From: Clostridium sp. UBA699
GTDB taxonomy: Bacteria > Bacillota > Clostridia > Clostridiales > Clostridiaceae
Direction of reading: 5' to 3'
NCBI GenBank assembly: GCA_002298915.1
Contig: DBML01000017.1
Coordinates: 1-22,933 of the forward strand
Length of the DNA: 22,933 nucleotides
Shown here: in pieces, positions 7,895-16,046 of the stretch
Position numbering within the stretch: position 1 is the stretch's first letter
Layout: each line of letters starts with the position of its first letter
Position numbers and translations under genes: made by a program
Notes under the pieces: model-generated
Told to the model about the DNA's origin: nothing
Databases searched by the model: none
What the model saw: the letters and a program-made list of their open reading frames with translations, nothing else

Positions 7895-7933
7895 AGAACG
7901 ATTACAATGCGGATGGTTGTAATATAATGTTCT
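7895..7933 (+). promoter_or_regulatory. GH2 promoter with dyad operator candidate
   Basis: A consensus -10 TATAAT (7923-7928) has no good -35 (ATTACA at 7901-7906 is weak), as expected for an activator-dependent promoter. ATTACAA (7901-7907) and TTGTAAT (7917-7923) form a perfect dyad touching the -10, and outside it AGAAC (7895-7899) matches GTTCT (7929-7933). This is a good candidate site for the divergent AraC-type regulator. The remaining intergenic bases (7826-7894) show nothing further that I can support. Confidence 0.6.
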
Positions 7934-7967
7934 CATAAAGATTATTTGAGCGAAGAGGGGAAAAAGC

Positions 7968-10271
7968 ATGAGGAAAACGATAAACATCAACAAGGGCTGG
8001 AGGTTCATAAGGAAAGACGAGGAAAGGGCGGCAAAGGCGGGACACCTTGACGGGCACTGGGAGAAGGTCAGCGTCCCTCACACCTGGAACGCCATAGACG
8101 GCGCCAACGGCTTCGATTTCTACAAGGGCGCCTGCTGGTACAGGAAGGAGCTGTCAATTGACCGCTCGGAGCAGGGGAACAGGGTGTTCCTTGAGTTCAA
8201 CGGCTCCAACAGCGTTACCGACGTGTACCTGAACGCCGAGCACCTGGGGCAGCACAGGGGAGGCTACTCAACCTTCAGGTTCGACATAACGGACAAGGTC
8301 AGGTTCGGGGAGAGAAACCTTCTGGCGGTAAAGGTCGACAACACGGTTTTCGACGACGTATACCCGCAGGTGGCGGACTTCACCTTCTACGGCGGCATCT
8401 ACAGGGACGTAAACCTGGTGATCACAGGCAGCACGCACTTCGACCTCATGGACCACGGCTCAAAGGGAATATACATCGTCCAGGAGGCGGTCAGCGAGGA
8501 AAAGGCAGCTCTCAGCATCAGGGCAAGGCTCGTTAACGACAGCGCAGATGACTCGAAGGTGAGGCTCTGGGCGGACATATTCGACGCCGACGGCAACGCT
8601 GCGGCCTACTCCGCCAGGGAGGTCCTCCTCCCTGCAGGGGAGGCAAGGGTGGTTGAAATGCCGGTCTCGATCGAGGAACCGGTTCTCTGGAACGGCATAA
8701 AGAACCCTCACATGTACGAAGCCAGGATTTCCCTAACAAGCTTCAACGACACAGTAGACGAAATCGCTATCCCCTTCGGCGTGAGGTACTTCGAGGTCGA
8801 CCCAGAGAAGGGCTTCATCCTCAACGGGCAGCCCCTCAGGCTGAACGGCGTTTCAAGGCACCAGGACAGGAAGGACATGGGCTGGGCCATAACAAGGAAG
8901 GAACACGACCAGGACATGGAGCTCATCAAGGAGGTGGGAGCCACCTCCATAAGGCTGGCCCACTACCAGCACGACCAGTACTTCTACGACCTTTGCGACA
9001 GGGAGGGGATGGTGGTATGGGCTGAAATACCGTTCATATCTGTGATGTCGAAGACCGAGCTTGAGGGGACAAACCCGAAGCAGCAGATGGTGGAGCTCAT
9101 AAGGCAGAACTTCAACCACCCTTCGATCATGTTCTGGGGAGTTCAGAACGAGATCCAGATCGGAGGCGACAGCCCTGATACCAGGAGGCTCGTGAGGGAG
9201 CTCAACGAGCTCACGAAGAGGGAGGACCCGACAAGGCTGACGACGCTGGCCAACGTCCTGTTCGTTCCTAACGAAGACGAGTACAACTTCATGACGGACA
9301 TAGTCGGCTACAACAAGTACTACGGCTGGTACGTGGGCAAGTCTGAGGACTTCGGACCGTGGATGGACGCCTTCCACAGCACGAACCCTGGCAGGGGGCT
9401 CTGCATATCCGAGTACGGCGCCGAAGGGATAATCCAGTACCATTCCGACGAACCGAAAGTCAAGGACTACACCGAGGAGTACCACGCGCTGTACCACGAG
9501 ACCGTCTGGAAGCAGTTCGAAGCCCGCAGGTACCTCTGGGCCACCTACGTGTGGAACATGTTCGACTTCGGAGCGAACATAAGGGACGAGGGCGGAGTGA
9601 GGGGCAGGAACAACAAGGGGCTGATAACCTACGACAGGAAGATAAAGAAGGACGCCTTCTACATGTACAAGGCCCACTGGTCTGACGAGAAGTTCGTCCA
9701 CATAACAGGCAAGCGCTACGTAGACAGGCCGGGCGACTCCATGGCCGTCAAGGTATACTCAAACTGCTCAGAGGTTACTCTATTCGCTAACGGCAGAGAG
9801 CTCGGGACAAAGAAGGGCGACAGGGTGTTCTTGTTCGAAGGCGTGGAACTCATCGAAGGGACAAACGACATCAGGGTGGAAGCCAAGGAGGAAGGGACAG
9901 TCTTCAGGGACAGGGCAATGTTCGCAAGGGTGTCCGAGTCGAATCCAAGCTACAGGGCTCCGGAAGCCGAGAGCGGCGGAATCGTATCTAACTGGTTCAA
10001 GATGCCTGAGCTTGACGACTCTGCTGAAGATGACGGCGACTTCCAGATCACCGACGACGTTTACTCCACGCGCTGCACTTTCAGCGCTCTGGTTGAGAAT
10101 CCGGAAACAAGGTCAATACTCATAAAGTACCTCGGCGACTTCACTGACAATCCCGGCATAGCTATGGCCATGGGCATGCCTGTGGACGTTGTAGCCGAGA
10201 TGGGAGAGGAAATCTTCACGGAAAAGCTTATGAAGAGGCTTAACAAGGAACTCACAAGGATAAAGAAGTAG
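7968..10271 (+). CDS. Glycoside hydrolase family 2 (beta-galactosidase/glucuronidase-like)
   Basis: Retaining glycosidase of 767 aa. In order: sugar-binding N-domain (HWEKVSVPHTWNAIDGANGF, then ACWYRKEL), immunoglobulin-like domain, then a TIM barrel starting near residue 270 (LNGQPLRLNGVSRHQDR). The acid/base is E395 in WGVQNEI and the nucleophile E482 in ISEYGAEG. After the barrel comes another Ig-like domain (about 580-660) and a ~75-residue helical tail from about 695 to LNKELTRIKK. No signal peptide, so it acts on an imported oligosaccharide. It is shorter than LacZ (~1024) and closer to small Firmicutes/Bacteroidetes GH2 enzymes. The start ATG 7968 has GAGGGG seven bases upstream. Galactoside versus glucuronide or other specificity cannot be settled. 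Confidence 0.92.
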   Translation: MRKTININKGWRFIRKDEERAAKAGHLDGHWEKVSVPHTWNAIDGANGFDFYKGACWYRKELSIDRSEQGNRVFLEFNGSNSVTDVYLNAEHLGQHRGGYSTFRFDITDKVRFGERNLLAVKVDNTVFDDVYPQVADFTFYGGIYRDVNLVITGSTHFDLMDHGSKGIYIVQEAVSEEKAALSIRARLVNDSADDSKVRLWADIFDADGNAAAYSAREVLLPAGEARVVEMPVSIEEPVLWNGIKNPHMYEARISLTSFNDTVDEIAIPFGVRYFEVDPEKGFILNGQPLRLNGVSRHQDRKDMGWAITRKEHDQDMELIKEVGATSIRLAHYQHDQYFYDLCDREGMVVWAEIPFISVMSKTELEGTNPKQQMVELIRQNFNHPSIMFWGVQNEIQIGGDSPDTRRLVRELNELTKREDPTRLTTLANVLFVPNEDEYNFMTDIVGYNKYYGWYVGKSEDFGPWMDAFHSTNPGRGLCISEYGAEGIIQYHSDEPKVKDYTEEYHALYHETVWKQFEARRYLWATYVWNMFDFGANIRDEGGVRGRNNKGLITYDRKIKKDAFYMYKAHWSDEKFVHITGKRYVDRPGDSMAVKVYSNCSEVTLFANGRELGTKKGDRVFLFEGVELIEGTNDIRVEAKEEGTVFRDRAMFARVSESNPSYRAPEAESGGIVSNWFKMPELDDSAEDDGDFQITDDVYSTRCTFSALVENPETRSILIKYLGDFTDNPGIAMAMGMPVDVVAEMGEEIFTEKLMKRLNKELTRIKK

Positions 10272-10276
10272 ATTTC

Positions 10277-10325
10277 AAAATGCGCAGGAAAGCAAGATAA
10301 TTGCCTCCCGCGCATTTTCTTTTTC
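10277..10325 (+). terminator. Terminator after the GH2 gene
   Basis: AAAATGCGC (10277-10285) pairs with GCGCATTTT (10310-10318). Inside, AGG/CCT and GCAA/TTGC can extend the stem around a small loop. CTTTTT follows the stem. Its tail overlaps the -35 region of the next promoter. Confidence 0.8.
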
Positions 10326-10349
10326 ACTGAAAAAGCTTAGAATTATAAT
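10321..10349 (+). promoter_or_regulatory. Promoter of the MalY/PatB gene
   Basis: TTTTCA (10321-10326), a 17-bp spacer and a consensus TATAAT (10344-10349), 29 bases before the ATG. The -35 is a 4/6 match and lies in the tail of the preceding terminator. Confidence 0.65.
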
Positions 10350-10378
10350 ATATACAGCTGAAAAAGGAGTGGAATGAT

Positions 10379-11563
10379 ATGTACGATTTCGAGACGGTTG
10401 TAAACAGAGCGAACACCGGCTCTTCAAAATGGGAGCAGATGAAAAGATGGAACCCCGATGTCAAGGCGGATACTGTGCCTTTTTCTGTCGCCGACATGGA
10501 GCTCAAGAATCCGCCCGAGATAATAGAGGGCCTGAAAGAATATCTAAACACTGCAGTGCTTGGCTACACCGTGCCGACCAGTGATTACTTCGATGCCGTC
10601 TGCGGCTGGATGAAGGGAAGGCACGGCTGGGAAGTGAAGCCCGAATGGATCGTCAACTCTCCGGGGGTGGTGGCAGCGTTCCACTCGGCAATCAGGGCTC
10701 TCACCCAACCGGGGGAGGGTGTCATTGTAATGACGCCGGTATATTACCCGTTCTATGACGCCATCGAGAAAAATGGAAGGAAGGTTGTCAGGAACCCTCT
10801 GATCAACGCAGGCAGGACATATCTGGTCGACTTCGCTGATCTTGAGAGAAAAGCTGCTGACCCTCGGAACAAGCTGCTACTTTTCTGCAGCCCCCACAAC
10901 CCAGTTGGAAGGGTCTGGAGCAGGGAGGAGCTTGAACGCATCGGGGAGATCTGCCTAAGGAACAACGTCCTCATAATATCTGACGAGATACACTTTGACA
11001 TAGTGATGCCAGGGCACAGACATACCGTGTTCGCGAAAATCTCCGAGGAGCTAGCGGACAGCATGGTCATATGCACTGCCCCGAGCAAGACTTTCAACCT
11101 GGCGGGGATGCAGACTTCAAACATCATAATACCGAACAGGAAAATCAGGGACGCCTACGTTAACGAAGTGGAAGCTCAGGGATTCTTCACGCTGAACATA
11201 ATGGGCTTCAGGGCTTGCGAGATAGCGTACACAAGATGCGGGGCATGGCTCGATGAGTTTCTGCAGCTCGTGCACAAAAACCACCTGCAGCTCAGGAAAT
11301 ACCTTGAGGAGAACATCCCCGAGATAAAGGTGTACGGAATGGAGGGCACTTACCTTCAGTGGATGGATTTCAACGGCCTCGGTCTCGGAAGGTACGAGCT
11401 GGAAAAGCTCATGCACGAGTCCGAACTTTTCTTTGACGAGGGTTACATTTTCGGCGATGAAGGGGACGGGTTCGAAAGGATGAACCTGGCCTGCCCCACT
11501 CCCGTAATGATGAAAGCGCTTGAGAGGCTTGCCGAGACGGTCAGGAAATTGAGGCCGCATTAA
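10379..11563 (+). CDS. MalY/PatB-type PLP-dependent C-S lyase / aminotransferase
   Basis: Fold-type I PLP enzyme of 394 aa, cytoplasmic. The N-terminus VPFSVADMELKNPPEI is diagnostic of the MalY/PatB branch (cystathionine beta-lyase-like) rather than ordinary aminotransferases. Also seen are FCSPHNPVGRVWS, ISDEIH, and the Schiff-base lysine K237 in APSKTFNLAG. Known members cleave cystathionine or cysteine conjugates to thiol, pyruvate and ammonia; E. coli MalY also represses maltose genes. The start ATG 10379 follows AAGGAG by the usual distance. It has its own promoter. No sulfur genes adjoin it, so the substrate is unassigned. Confidence 0.88.
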   Translation: MYDFETVVNRANTGSSKWEQMKRWNPDVKADTVPFSVADMELKNPPEIIEGLKEYLNTAVLGYTVPTSDYFDAVCGWMKGRHGWEVKPEWIVNSPGVVAAFHSAIRALTQPGEGVIVMTPVYYPFYDAIEKNGRKVVRNPLINAGRTYLVDFADLERKAADPRNKLLLFCSPHNPVGRVWSREELERIGEICLRNNVLIISDEIHFDIVMPGHRHTVFAKISEELADSMVICTAPSKTFNLAGMQTSNIIIPNRKIRDAYVNEVEAQGFFTLNIMGFRACEIAYTRCGAWLDEFLQLVHKNHLQLRKYLEENIPEIKVYGMEGTYLQWMDFNGLGLGRYELEKLMHESELFFDEGYIFGDEGDGFERMNLACPTPVMMKALERLAETVRKLRPH

Positions 11564-11606
11564 TTATTGCGGTTCCATGAACAATAACAATTCGAACAAA
11601 AATAGT

Positions 11607-11635
11607 TTGCATTATGCAGAGAACCGTGTTATGCT
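11607..11635 (+). promoter_or_regulatory. Candidate csp promoter giving a ~140-nt leader
   Basis: TTGCAT (11607-11612), a 17-bp spacer and TATGCT (11630-11635) preceded by TG one base earlier (extended -10). Transcription would start near 11642, leaving a leader of about 140 bases, as is usual for cold-shock genes. The octamer TAGTAACA occurs twice in the leader (11662-11669 and 11693-11700). Confidence 0.5.
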
Positions 11636-11714
11636 TAGCAAGAACTTAAATTAGTAGTGAATAGTAACACAAAATATATTTGAATCAGTGCCTAGTAACA
11701 TAGAATACTGAAAT

Positions 11715-11765
11715 CGAAATTTTTTAGTGGATTATTACAATCAGTTTAAGAAATAAAAAATTTCG
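11715..11765 (+). promoter_or_regulatory. AU-rich leader hairpin touching the csp ribosome site
   Basis: CGAAATTTTTTA (11715-11726) pairs perfectly with TAAAAAATTTCG (11754-11765), 12 bp with a 27-base loop. The last two paired bases are the first two of the Shine-Dalgarno CGGAGGT (11764-11770). A weak AU stem here could change access of ribosomes with temperature; this is inference from position and composition. Confidence 0.6.
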
Positions 11766-11778
11766 GAGGTACACATTT

Positions 11779-11979
11779 ATGAATGGTACAGTAAAATGGT
11801 TTAACGCAGAAAAAGGATTTGGATTTATTACAGGAGAAGACGGAAACGATGCTTTCGCTCACTTCAAGCAGATAAAGTCAGACGGCTTCAAGTCACTCGA
11901 AGAAGGACAGAAGGTTTCCTACGACGTTGTCAAAGGACCAAAAGGACTTCAGGCAGAAAATATTACAGTCATCAGATAA
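11779..11979 (+). CDS. Cold-shock protein (CspA family)
   Basis: Single cold-shock domain of 66 aa, the family's normal length. It binds single-stranded RNA and DNA and melts RNA structure. The N-terminus MNGTVKWFNAEKGFGFI holds RNP1 (KGFGFI); RNP2 appears as DAFAHF, where most members have VFVHF, so the second valine is an alanine. The start ATG 11779 has CGGAGGT eight bases upstream. It is preceded by a long structured leader and followed by a terminator, beyond which lies a DEAD-box helicase gene; both products act on RNA structure and may be co-expressed by readthrough. Confidence 0.95.
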   Translation: MNGTVKWFNAEKGFGFITGEDGNDAFAHFKQIKSDGFKSLEEGQKVSYDVVKGPKGLQAENITVIR

Positions 11980-11990
11980 TTGATATTTTG

Positions 11991-12023
11991 ACCCTTGAGT
12001 AGCAGCCTATTCAAGGGTTTTTT
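11991..12023 (+). terminator. Terminator between csp and the DEAD-box gene (possible attenuator)
   Basis: ACCCTTGA (11991-11998) pairs with TCAAGGGT (12011-12018), a 12-base loop, and a T6 run (12018-12023). It lies 11 bases after the csp stop and 38 bases before the helicase start. I see no separate promoter for the helicase in between, so helicase mRNA probably depends on readthrough. Confidence 0.85.
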
Positions 12024-12060
12024 AATGCTCAGAATTATTTTCAAACAAAGGAGAAAAAGG

Positions 12061-13317
12061 TTGTTTAATAATCTTAAAATAATAGAACCAATAATGAAAG
12101 CACTCAAGGAAGAAGGCTACATAAAACCTACCCCGATACAGGAGAGGGCCATACCGGCAATCCTTGAAGGAAGGGATCTAGAAGGGTGTGCACAGACCGG
12201 AACCGGAAAAACTGCGGCCTTCGCGGTGCCAATGCTCCAGCTCCTCTACAGCGGCAGGAAGGCTGGCAATGGAGCAAGAAGGACTGCGGGAAGAGTAAGC
12301 GCACTCGTACTGGCACCTACAAGGGAGCTTGCCATACAGATAGGGGACAGCTTCACTGCATACGGCAGGCACACAGGCCTAAAGAACACTGTCATTTTCG
12401 GGGGCGTCTCACAGAAACCTCAGACTGACGCGTTGAGGTCCGGTGTGGACATCCTGGTTGCGACTCCGGGAAGGCTGCTTGACCTTATGCAGCAGAACTT
12501 CATAAGCCTCCAGGACGTAAGGTACTTCGTCCTTGACGAGGCCGACAGGATGCTGGACATGGGCCTTGGGAGGGATGTCAAAAGGATAATCTCCAAGCTT
12601 CCAAAGGAGAAGCAGACCATGCTTTTCTCTGCAACAAAGTCAGAGGAGATTTCGAAGCTCATGGATTCGCTGCTTGTCAACCCGGTCAAGGTGGCCGTCA
12701 CACCGGTTTCGTCTGCAAAAGAAATCATAAACCAGGAAGTGTACATGGTCGACAAGAAGAGCAAGAAACCTCTGCTCGTAGACCTTCTCAAGAGCAATAC
12801 GGCAGAATCGGTCCTGGTATTTTCGAGGACGAAGCACGGGGCCAACAAGATAACAAGCGATCTTGTTAAATCAGGCATAGAGGCCCAGGCGATACACGGC
12901 AACAAGTCCCAGAATGCCAGGCAGCTGGCGCTCAACAACTTCAAGGAAAAGAAGATAAGGGTCCTTGTCGCCACAGACATCGCCGCCAGGGGGATCGACA
13001 TTGAGGAGCTTCCGCTCGTGATAAACTACGACCTGCCGGACGTTCCGGAGACCTATGTCCACAGGATAGGACGTACAGGAAGGGCAGGCGCTGAAGGCTC
13101 AGCCATATCCTTCTGCGAAGAGGATGAGAAGGATATGCTGAGGGACATCCAGAAGATGATATCAAAGGGCATACCTGTGGTGGACGATCACCCGTACAAG
13201 GCATCGAAGCAGTCCGCCGCGGCAGGCAGCGCAGGAATCCCCAAATCCGTGGGCTTCAGCGATAAAAGCACAGACGTAAGAAGAAACAAAAGGAACAACA
13301 ACAGAACGAAAAGATAG
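12061..13317 (+). CDS. DEAD-box ATP-dependent RNA helicase
   Basis: RNA helicase of 418 aa of the RhlE/CshA type. Motifs in order: Q motif (YIKPTPIQERAIP), motif I AQTGTGKT (K50), Ia PTRELA, DEAD at 159-162, SAT at 190-192, and HRIGRTGR at 334-341, then a short basic tail (RRNKRNNNRTKR) that may contact RNA. The start is TTG 12061: AAAGGAG (12047-12053) is seven bases upstream and MFNNLKIIEPIMKALKEEGY is the expected N-terminus. A TTG at 11995 in the same frame lies inside the terminator stem and is rejected. Being next to csp suggests a role in cold-stage RNA unfolding or ribosome assembly. A strong terminator follows. Confidence 0.93.
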   Translation: MFNNLKIIEPIMKALKEEGYIKPTPIQERAIPAILEGRDLEGCAQTGTGKTAAFAVPMLQLLYSGRKAGNGARRTAGRVSALVLAPTRELAIQIGDSFTAYGRHTGLKNTVIFGGVSQKPQTDALRSGVDILVATPGRLLDLMQQNFISLQDVRYFVLDEADRMLDMGLGRDVKRIISKLPKEKQTMLFSATKSEEISKLMDSLLVNPVKVAVTPVSSAKEIINQEVYMVDKKSKKPLLVDLLKSNTAESVLVFSRTKHGANKITSDLVKSGIEAQAIHGNKSQNARQLALNNFKEKKIRVLVATDIAARGIDIEELPLVINYDLPDVPETYVHRIGRTGRAGAEGSAISFCEEDEKDMLRDIQKMISKGIPVVDDHPYKASKQSAAAGSAGIPKSVGFSDKSTDVRRNKRNNNRTKR

Positions 13318-13338
13318 AGTATCAGATCCTGCAGCAGG

Positions 13339-13371
13339 ACCTTCCCGGAATAGGGGAGGTTTTTGTTTTTG
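13339..13371 (+). terminator. Terminator after the DEAD-box gene
   Basis: ACCTTCCC (13339-13346) pairs with GGGGAGGT (13353-13360) around a six-base loop, followed by TTTTTGTTTTTG. The palindrome CCTGCAGCAGG (13328-13338) lies just upstream. The T tail runs into the -35 of the next promoter. Confidence 0.85.
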
Positions 13372-13397
13372 ACATTCAGGCCGCAAGGCGTGATAAT
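13369..13397 (+). promoter_or_regulatory. Near-consensus promoter of the GT4 gene
   Basis: A perfect TTGACA (13369-13374), a 17-bp spacer and GATAAT (13392-13397), an 11/12 match to the vegetative consensus. It is the strongest promoter sequence in the window. Transcription would start near 13404, about 47 bases before the ATG. Confidence 0.85.
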
Positions 13398-13450
13398 AAA
13401 GGTATGGAAGCACGCTTTAATCGGTACCTTAGCCGAAGGGAGGGAAGCCA

Positions 13451-14644
13451 ATGAGAATACTCATCGCGAACATACACATGAAGCCGGGCGGGAACAGGTC
13501 CTCCCTGCTCAACCTGCTTTCGAACCTGGATCTGGAGAGCAACCAGGTTGACCTGTTCCTCTTCGTTCACGACGAGAAAACAAGGGAGGACATATCGAAA
13601 ATAAAAGGCGTAAGGCTTCTAGAAGAATCCCTTCCGCTTAGCATGTTCTACACTCCCTTAAAAACTTACTCGGAGAATAAGGACCTGCCGAAGATGGCCA
13701 TGAAGAAGGCGGTATCTTTCGCCGCGAGGGCTTTCGGCACAAGGCGCACACTGCTTTTCCTTATGCTCTTTCAGGAGAAGCTCCGCGGGTACGACGCCGC
13801 GATATCCTTCGCCCACGACAAGTGGGTCGGGGGCTTCTACGGCGGCTCAAACGACTTCGTCAGAAGGAAGGTCGAGGCTGGAAGGAAAATCGGCTGGGTG
13901 CACAACGATCCCTACAGGCTTGCCTTCACAAGGGAGATATGCGAGAGGACGTACAGAAGCTTCGACTGCATCGTCCATGTGTCGAACGCCTGCAAAGAGA
14001 AGTTCGACGAGATCTGCCCCAAATACAGGGAAAGGTCGATGGTGGTCTACAACACGTTCAACTCAGAGGAAATAAGGAGGCTTGCGGAGGAAAAGGACCC
14101 GTATGACGATAAGGGCTTCAGGATAGTCACCGTCGCCAGGATGTTCAATCTCCAGAAGCGCATCGACAGGATCATCGAATGCTGCAGGAGGCTCAGAGCT
14201 GAAGGTATCAAGGATTTCAGATGGCACGTTGTCGGGGACGGACCCGACATGGCGCGGCTGATACAGAAGGCGGAATCTGAAAGCCTGGGAGAAATCCTCG
14301 TATTCGAAGGCCACAAGGACAACCCTTATCCTTACATGAGGCATGCCGACGTGTTTGTCCTGACATCAAGGTACGAGGCACAGGGCATGGTCGTAACCGA
14401 ATCACTCATCACAGGAACGCCTGTCATAGTGACGGATTACGAAGAGGCCTTCGAGTTCGTTGACAACGGCAGGAACGGAATAATAACTATGAACAGCACC
14501 GACGGCGTCCATGCTGCAGTAAGGGATGTCCTGCTTAACAGGGAAAAGCTGGAGTCCATGAGGAAGTACATCTCGCGGCAGAGCTTCGACAACTCCAAGG
14601 CTGTCAAGCAGTTCTGGAGCGCTTTGCAGGCAAACCAGCAATAA
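13451..14644 (+). CDS. GT4-type glycosyltransferase (GT-B fold)
   Basis: Glycosyltransferase of 397 aa. The C-terminal half is a typical Glycos_transf_1 domain: FRIVTVARMFNLQKRIDRII, WHVVGDGPD, EGHKDNPYPYMRHADVFVL and the EX7E motif (E309 to E317 in YEAQGMVVTE). The N-terminal half opens MRILIANIHMKPGGNRSSLL, a GT-B acceptor domain. No signal peptide or clear TM segment. The start ATG 13451 has GGGAGGG six bases upstream. It is driven by a near-consensus promoter and followed after 32 bases by the DUF4317 gene without a terminator, so the two probably share a transcript. It likely builds a cell-surface polysaccharide or teichoic-acid-like glycan; donor and acceptor are unknown. Confidence 0.9.
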   Translation: MRILIANIHMKPGGNRSSLLNLLSNLDLESNQVDLFLFVHDEKTREDISKIKGVRLLEESLPLSMFYTPLKTYSENKDLPKMAMKKAVSFAARAFGTRRTLLFLMLFQEKLRGYDAAISFAHDKWVGGFYGGSNDFVRRKVEAGRKIGWVHNDPYRLAFTREICERTYRSFDCIVHVSNACKEKFDEICPKYRERSMVVYNTFNSEEIRRLAEEKDPYDDKGFRIVTVARMFNLQKRIDRIIECCRRLRAEGIKDFRWHVVGDGPDMARLIQKAESESLGEILVFEGHKDNPYPYMRHADVFVLTSRYEAQGMVVTESLITGTPVIVTDYEEAFEFVDNGRNGIITMNSTDGVHAAVRDVLLNREKLESMRKYISRQSFDNSKAVKQFWSALQANQQ

Positions 14645-14676
14645 ATGAAATAATCATAGATTAAAGGGGTTAACAC

Positions 14677-15963
14677 ATGAAGAAAAAAGACATACTCGAA
14701 CTGAAAAAGCGATTGAAAAAGGACCGCTGCACCTTCACCAAGATGTGCGGCTGCTACATAAACGGGGAGAAGGAGATCATTCTGAGATTCAGGGAAACCT
14801 TTCTTAACCTGGAGGAGGACGATTACTTCAAGTTTATGGAAATCGCCAAGAAAGTGCTTTCCGGAACCGTCGGGAACAATATCCTTGAGCTGAATTTCCC
14901 GCTGAATGATGACCTAACAAACGAGAGGCAGATTTCCCTCCTGCAGCTTAAGGGCAGCCAGCTGAAGGATGACGCATTGCTGGACGATTTCTACAGAGCT
15001 GTAATCGACAACTATGATTACACTGGCAACCTCCTGATACTCCTTTTCCACGACGCCTACGATGTCATCGCAAAGGCAACCGACAATTCGAAGCTGGACG
15101 AATCCGAGGAGGTATTCGAGTACGTGCTTTGCGCAATATGCCCTGTCTCGCTTCTGGATCCCGGCCTCAGGTACTTCGAGGAGGAGAACAGGATAAAATC
15201 GCGCACAAGGGACTGGGTTGTAGAGGCACCTACCAACGGCTTCGTGTTCCCCGCTTTCATCGACCGGAGCTCGGACGTCAACACGGTAATGTACTACACC
15301 AGGAATCCAAAGGACACACATCCTGAGCTGATGGAAAACGCCCTGGGCTGCAAACCGAAACAGACCACGGCTATACAGAAGGAGACGTTTCAGTCTGTCA
15401 TCAAGGATACCTTCGGCGCCGACGAGGAAAAAGCTGAAAAGGTGTTCCTTGAGATACAGGACAACCTGAGCACAATGATAGAGGAGCACAACTCTGTCTA
15501 CGGGGATACTGACAGCGAACCTATAGCCCTGACGAAGAACGATGTGCAGGAACTTCTTATCGAAAGCGGTGTACCGGAGGAAGTCACAGCGAAGATTGAA
15601 AAGAACTATGAGGATAGCTTCGGTGAAGACCTACCGCTGGCGGAAAACCTTATAGACCCGAAGGCGATGAAGGCAAACGCTCAGAAGAGGAGAGAGGAGG
15701 ACCTTAAAAGGCAGGTGGAGATACTTGAAACCAGGCTGGAGCGGATGAAGCAGGAGTCTCTAGTGGAAGCCGGTTCAGAAGAAAACCAGGATTCAGAAAT
15801 CGAAGACAAGAAGGAGGAGGCTTCATACGACATCATCCTTCAGGTGAAGCCTGAAAAGGTGCCTCAGATAAGATCTCAGATTGTCGACGGACAGAGGTGC
15901 ATAGTCATACCGATCGGCGAGGATGAGCAGGCGGCGGTGAACGGCTTGGAGGGCGTGGTATAA
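14677..15963 (+). CDS. DUF4317-family protein
   Basis: Cytoplasmic protein of 428 aa matching, from memory, the DUF4317 family found mainly in Clostridia. The opening MKKKDILELKKRLKKDRCTF, the CGCYIN motif and the LCAICPVSLLDPGL segment are its hallmarks. Residues ~330-385 form a charged, probably coiled-coil region (RREEDLKRQVEILETRLERM onward), followed by a short closing domain. No catalytic motif can be named. ATG 14677 has an AAAGGGG site upstream. It shares a transcript with the GT4 gene and ends at a strong terminator. Function unknown. Confidence 0.85.
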   Translation: MKKKDILELKKRLKKDRCTFTKMCGCYINGEKEIILRFRETFLNLEEDDYFKFMEIAKKVLSGTVGNNILELNFPLNDDLTNERQISLLQLKGSQLKDDALLDDFYRAVIDNYDYTGNLLILLFHDAYDVIAKATDNSKLDESEEVFEYVLCAICPVSLLDPGLRYFEEENRIKSRTRDWVVEAPTNGFVFPAFIDRSSDVNTVMYYTRNPKDTHPELMENALGCKPKQTTAIQKETFQSVIKDTFGADEEKAEKVFLEIQDNLSTMIEEHNSVYGDTDSEPIALTKNDVQELLIESGVPEEVTAKIEKNYEDSFGEDLPLAENLIDPKAMKANAQKRREEDLKRQVEILETRLERMKQESLVEAGSEENQDSEIEDKKEEASYDIILQVKPEKVPQIRSQIVDGQRCIVIPIGEDEQAAVNGLEGVV

Positions 15964-15981
15964 AGCAGACAATCTAATGAT

Positions 15982-16018
15982 CCCTTCGGTGCTGAAGCAG
16001 GCGCCGAGGGGTTTTTTT
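15982..16018 (+). terminator. Terminator after the DUF4317 gene
   Basis: CCCTTCGGTGC (15982-15992) pairs with GCGCCGAGGGG (16001-16011), 11 bp with two G-U pairs and an eight-base loop, followed by seven T's. Confidence 0.92.
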
Positions 16019-16046
16019 AAAATATTAAAATTGTTCTTTTCGGAGC

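Noticed and set aside
8853..9701. 282-codon minus-strand ORF inside the GH2 gene
   Set aside because: Shadow caused by GC-rich codons; valine/leucine-rich sequence without motifs.
11578..11655. 25-codon ORF (MNNNNSNKN...) in the csp upstream region
   Set aside because: No Shine-Dalgarno, overlaps the predicted promoter, low-complexity start.
11995..12060. Longer N-terminus for the DEAD-box helicase from TTG 11995
   Set aside because: It begins inside the terminator stem, has no ribosome site, and adds residues not found in the family; TTG 12061 has AAAGGAG and the expected N-terminus.
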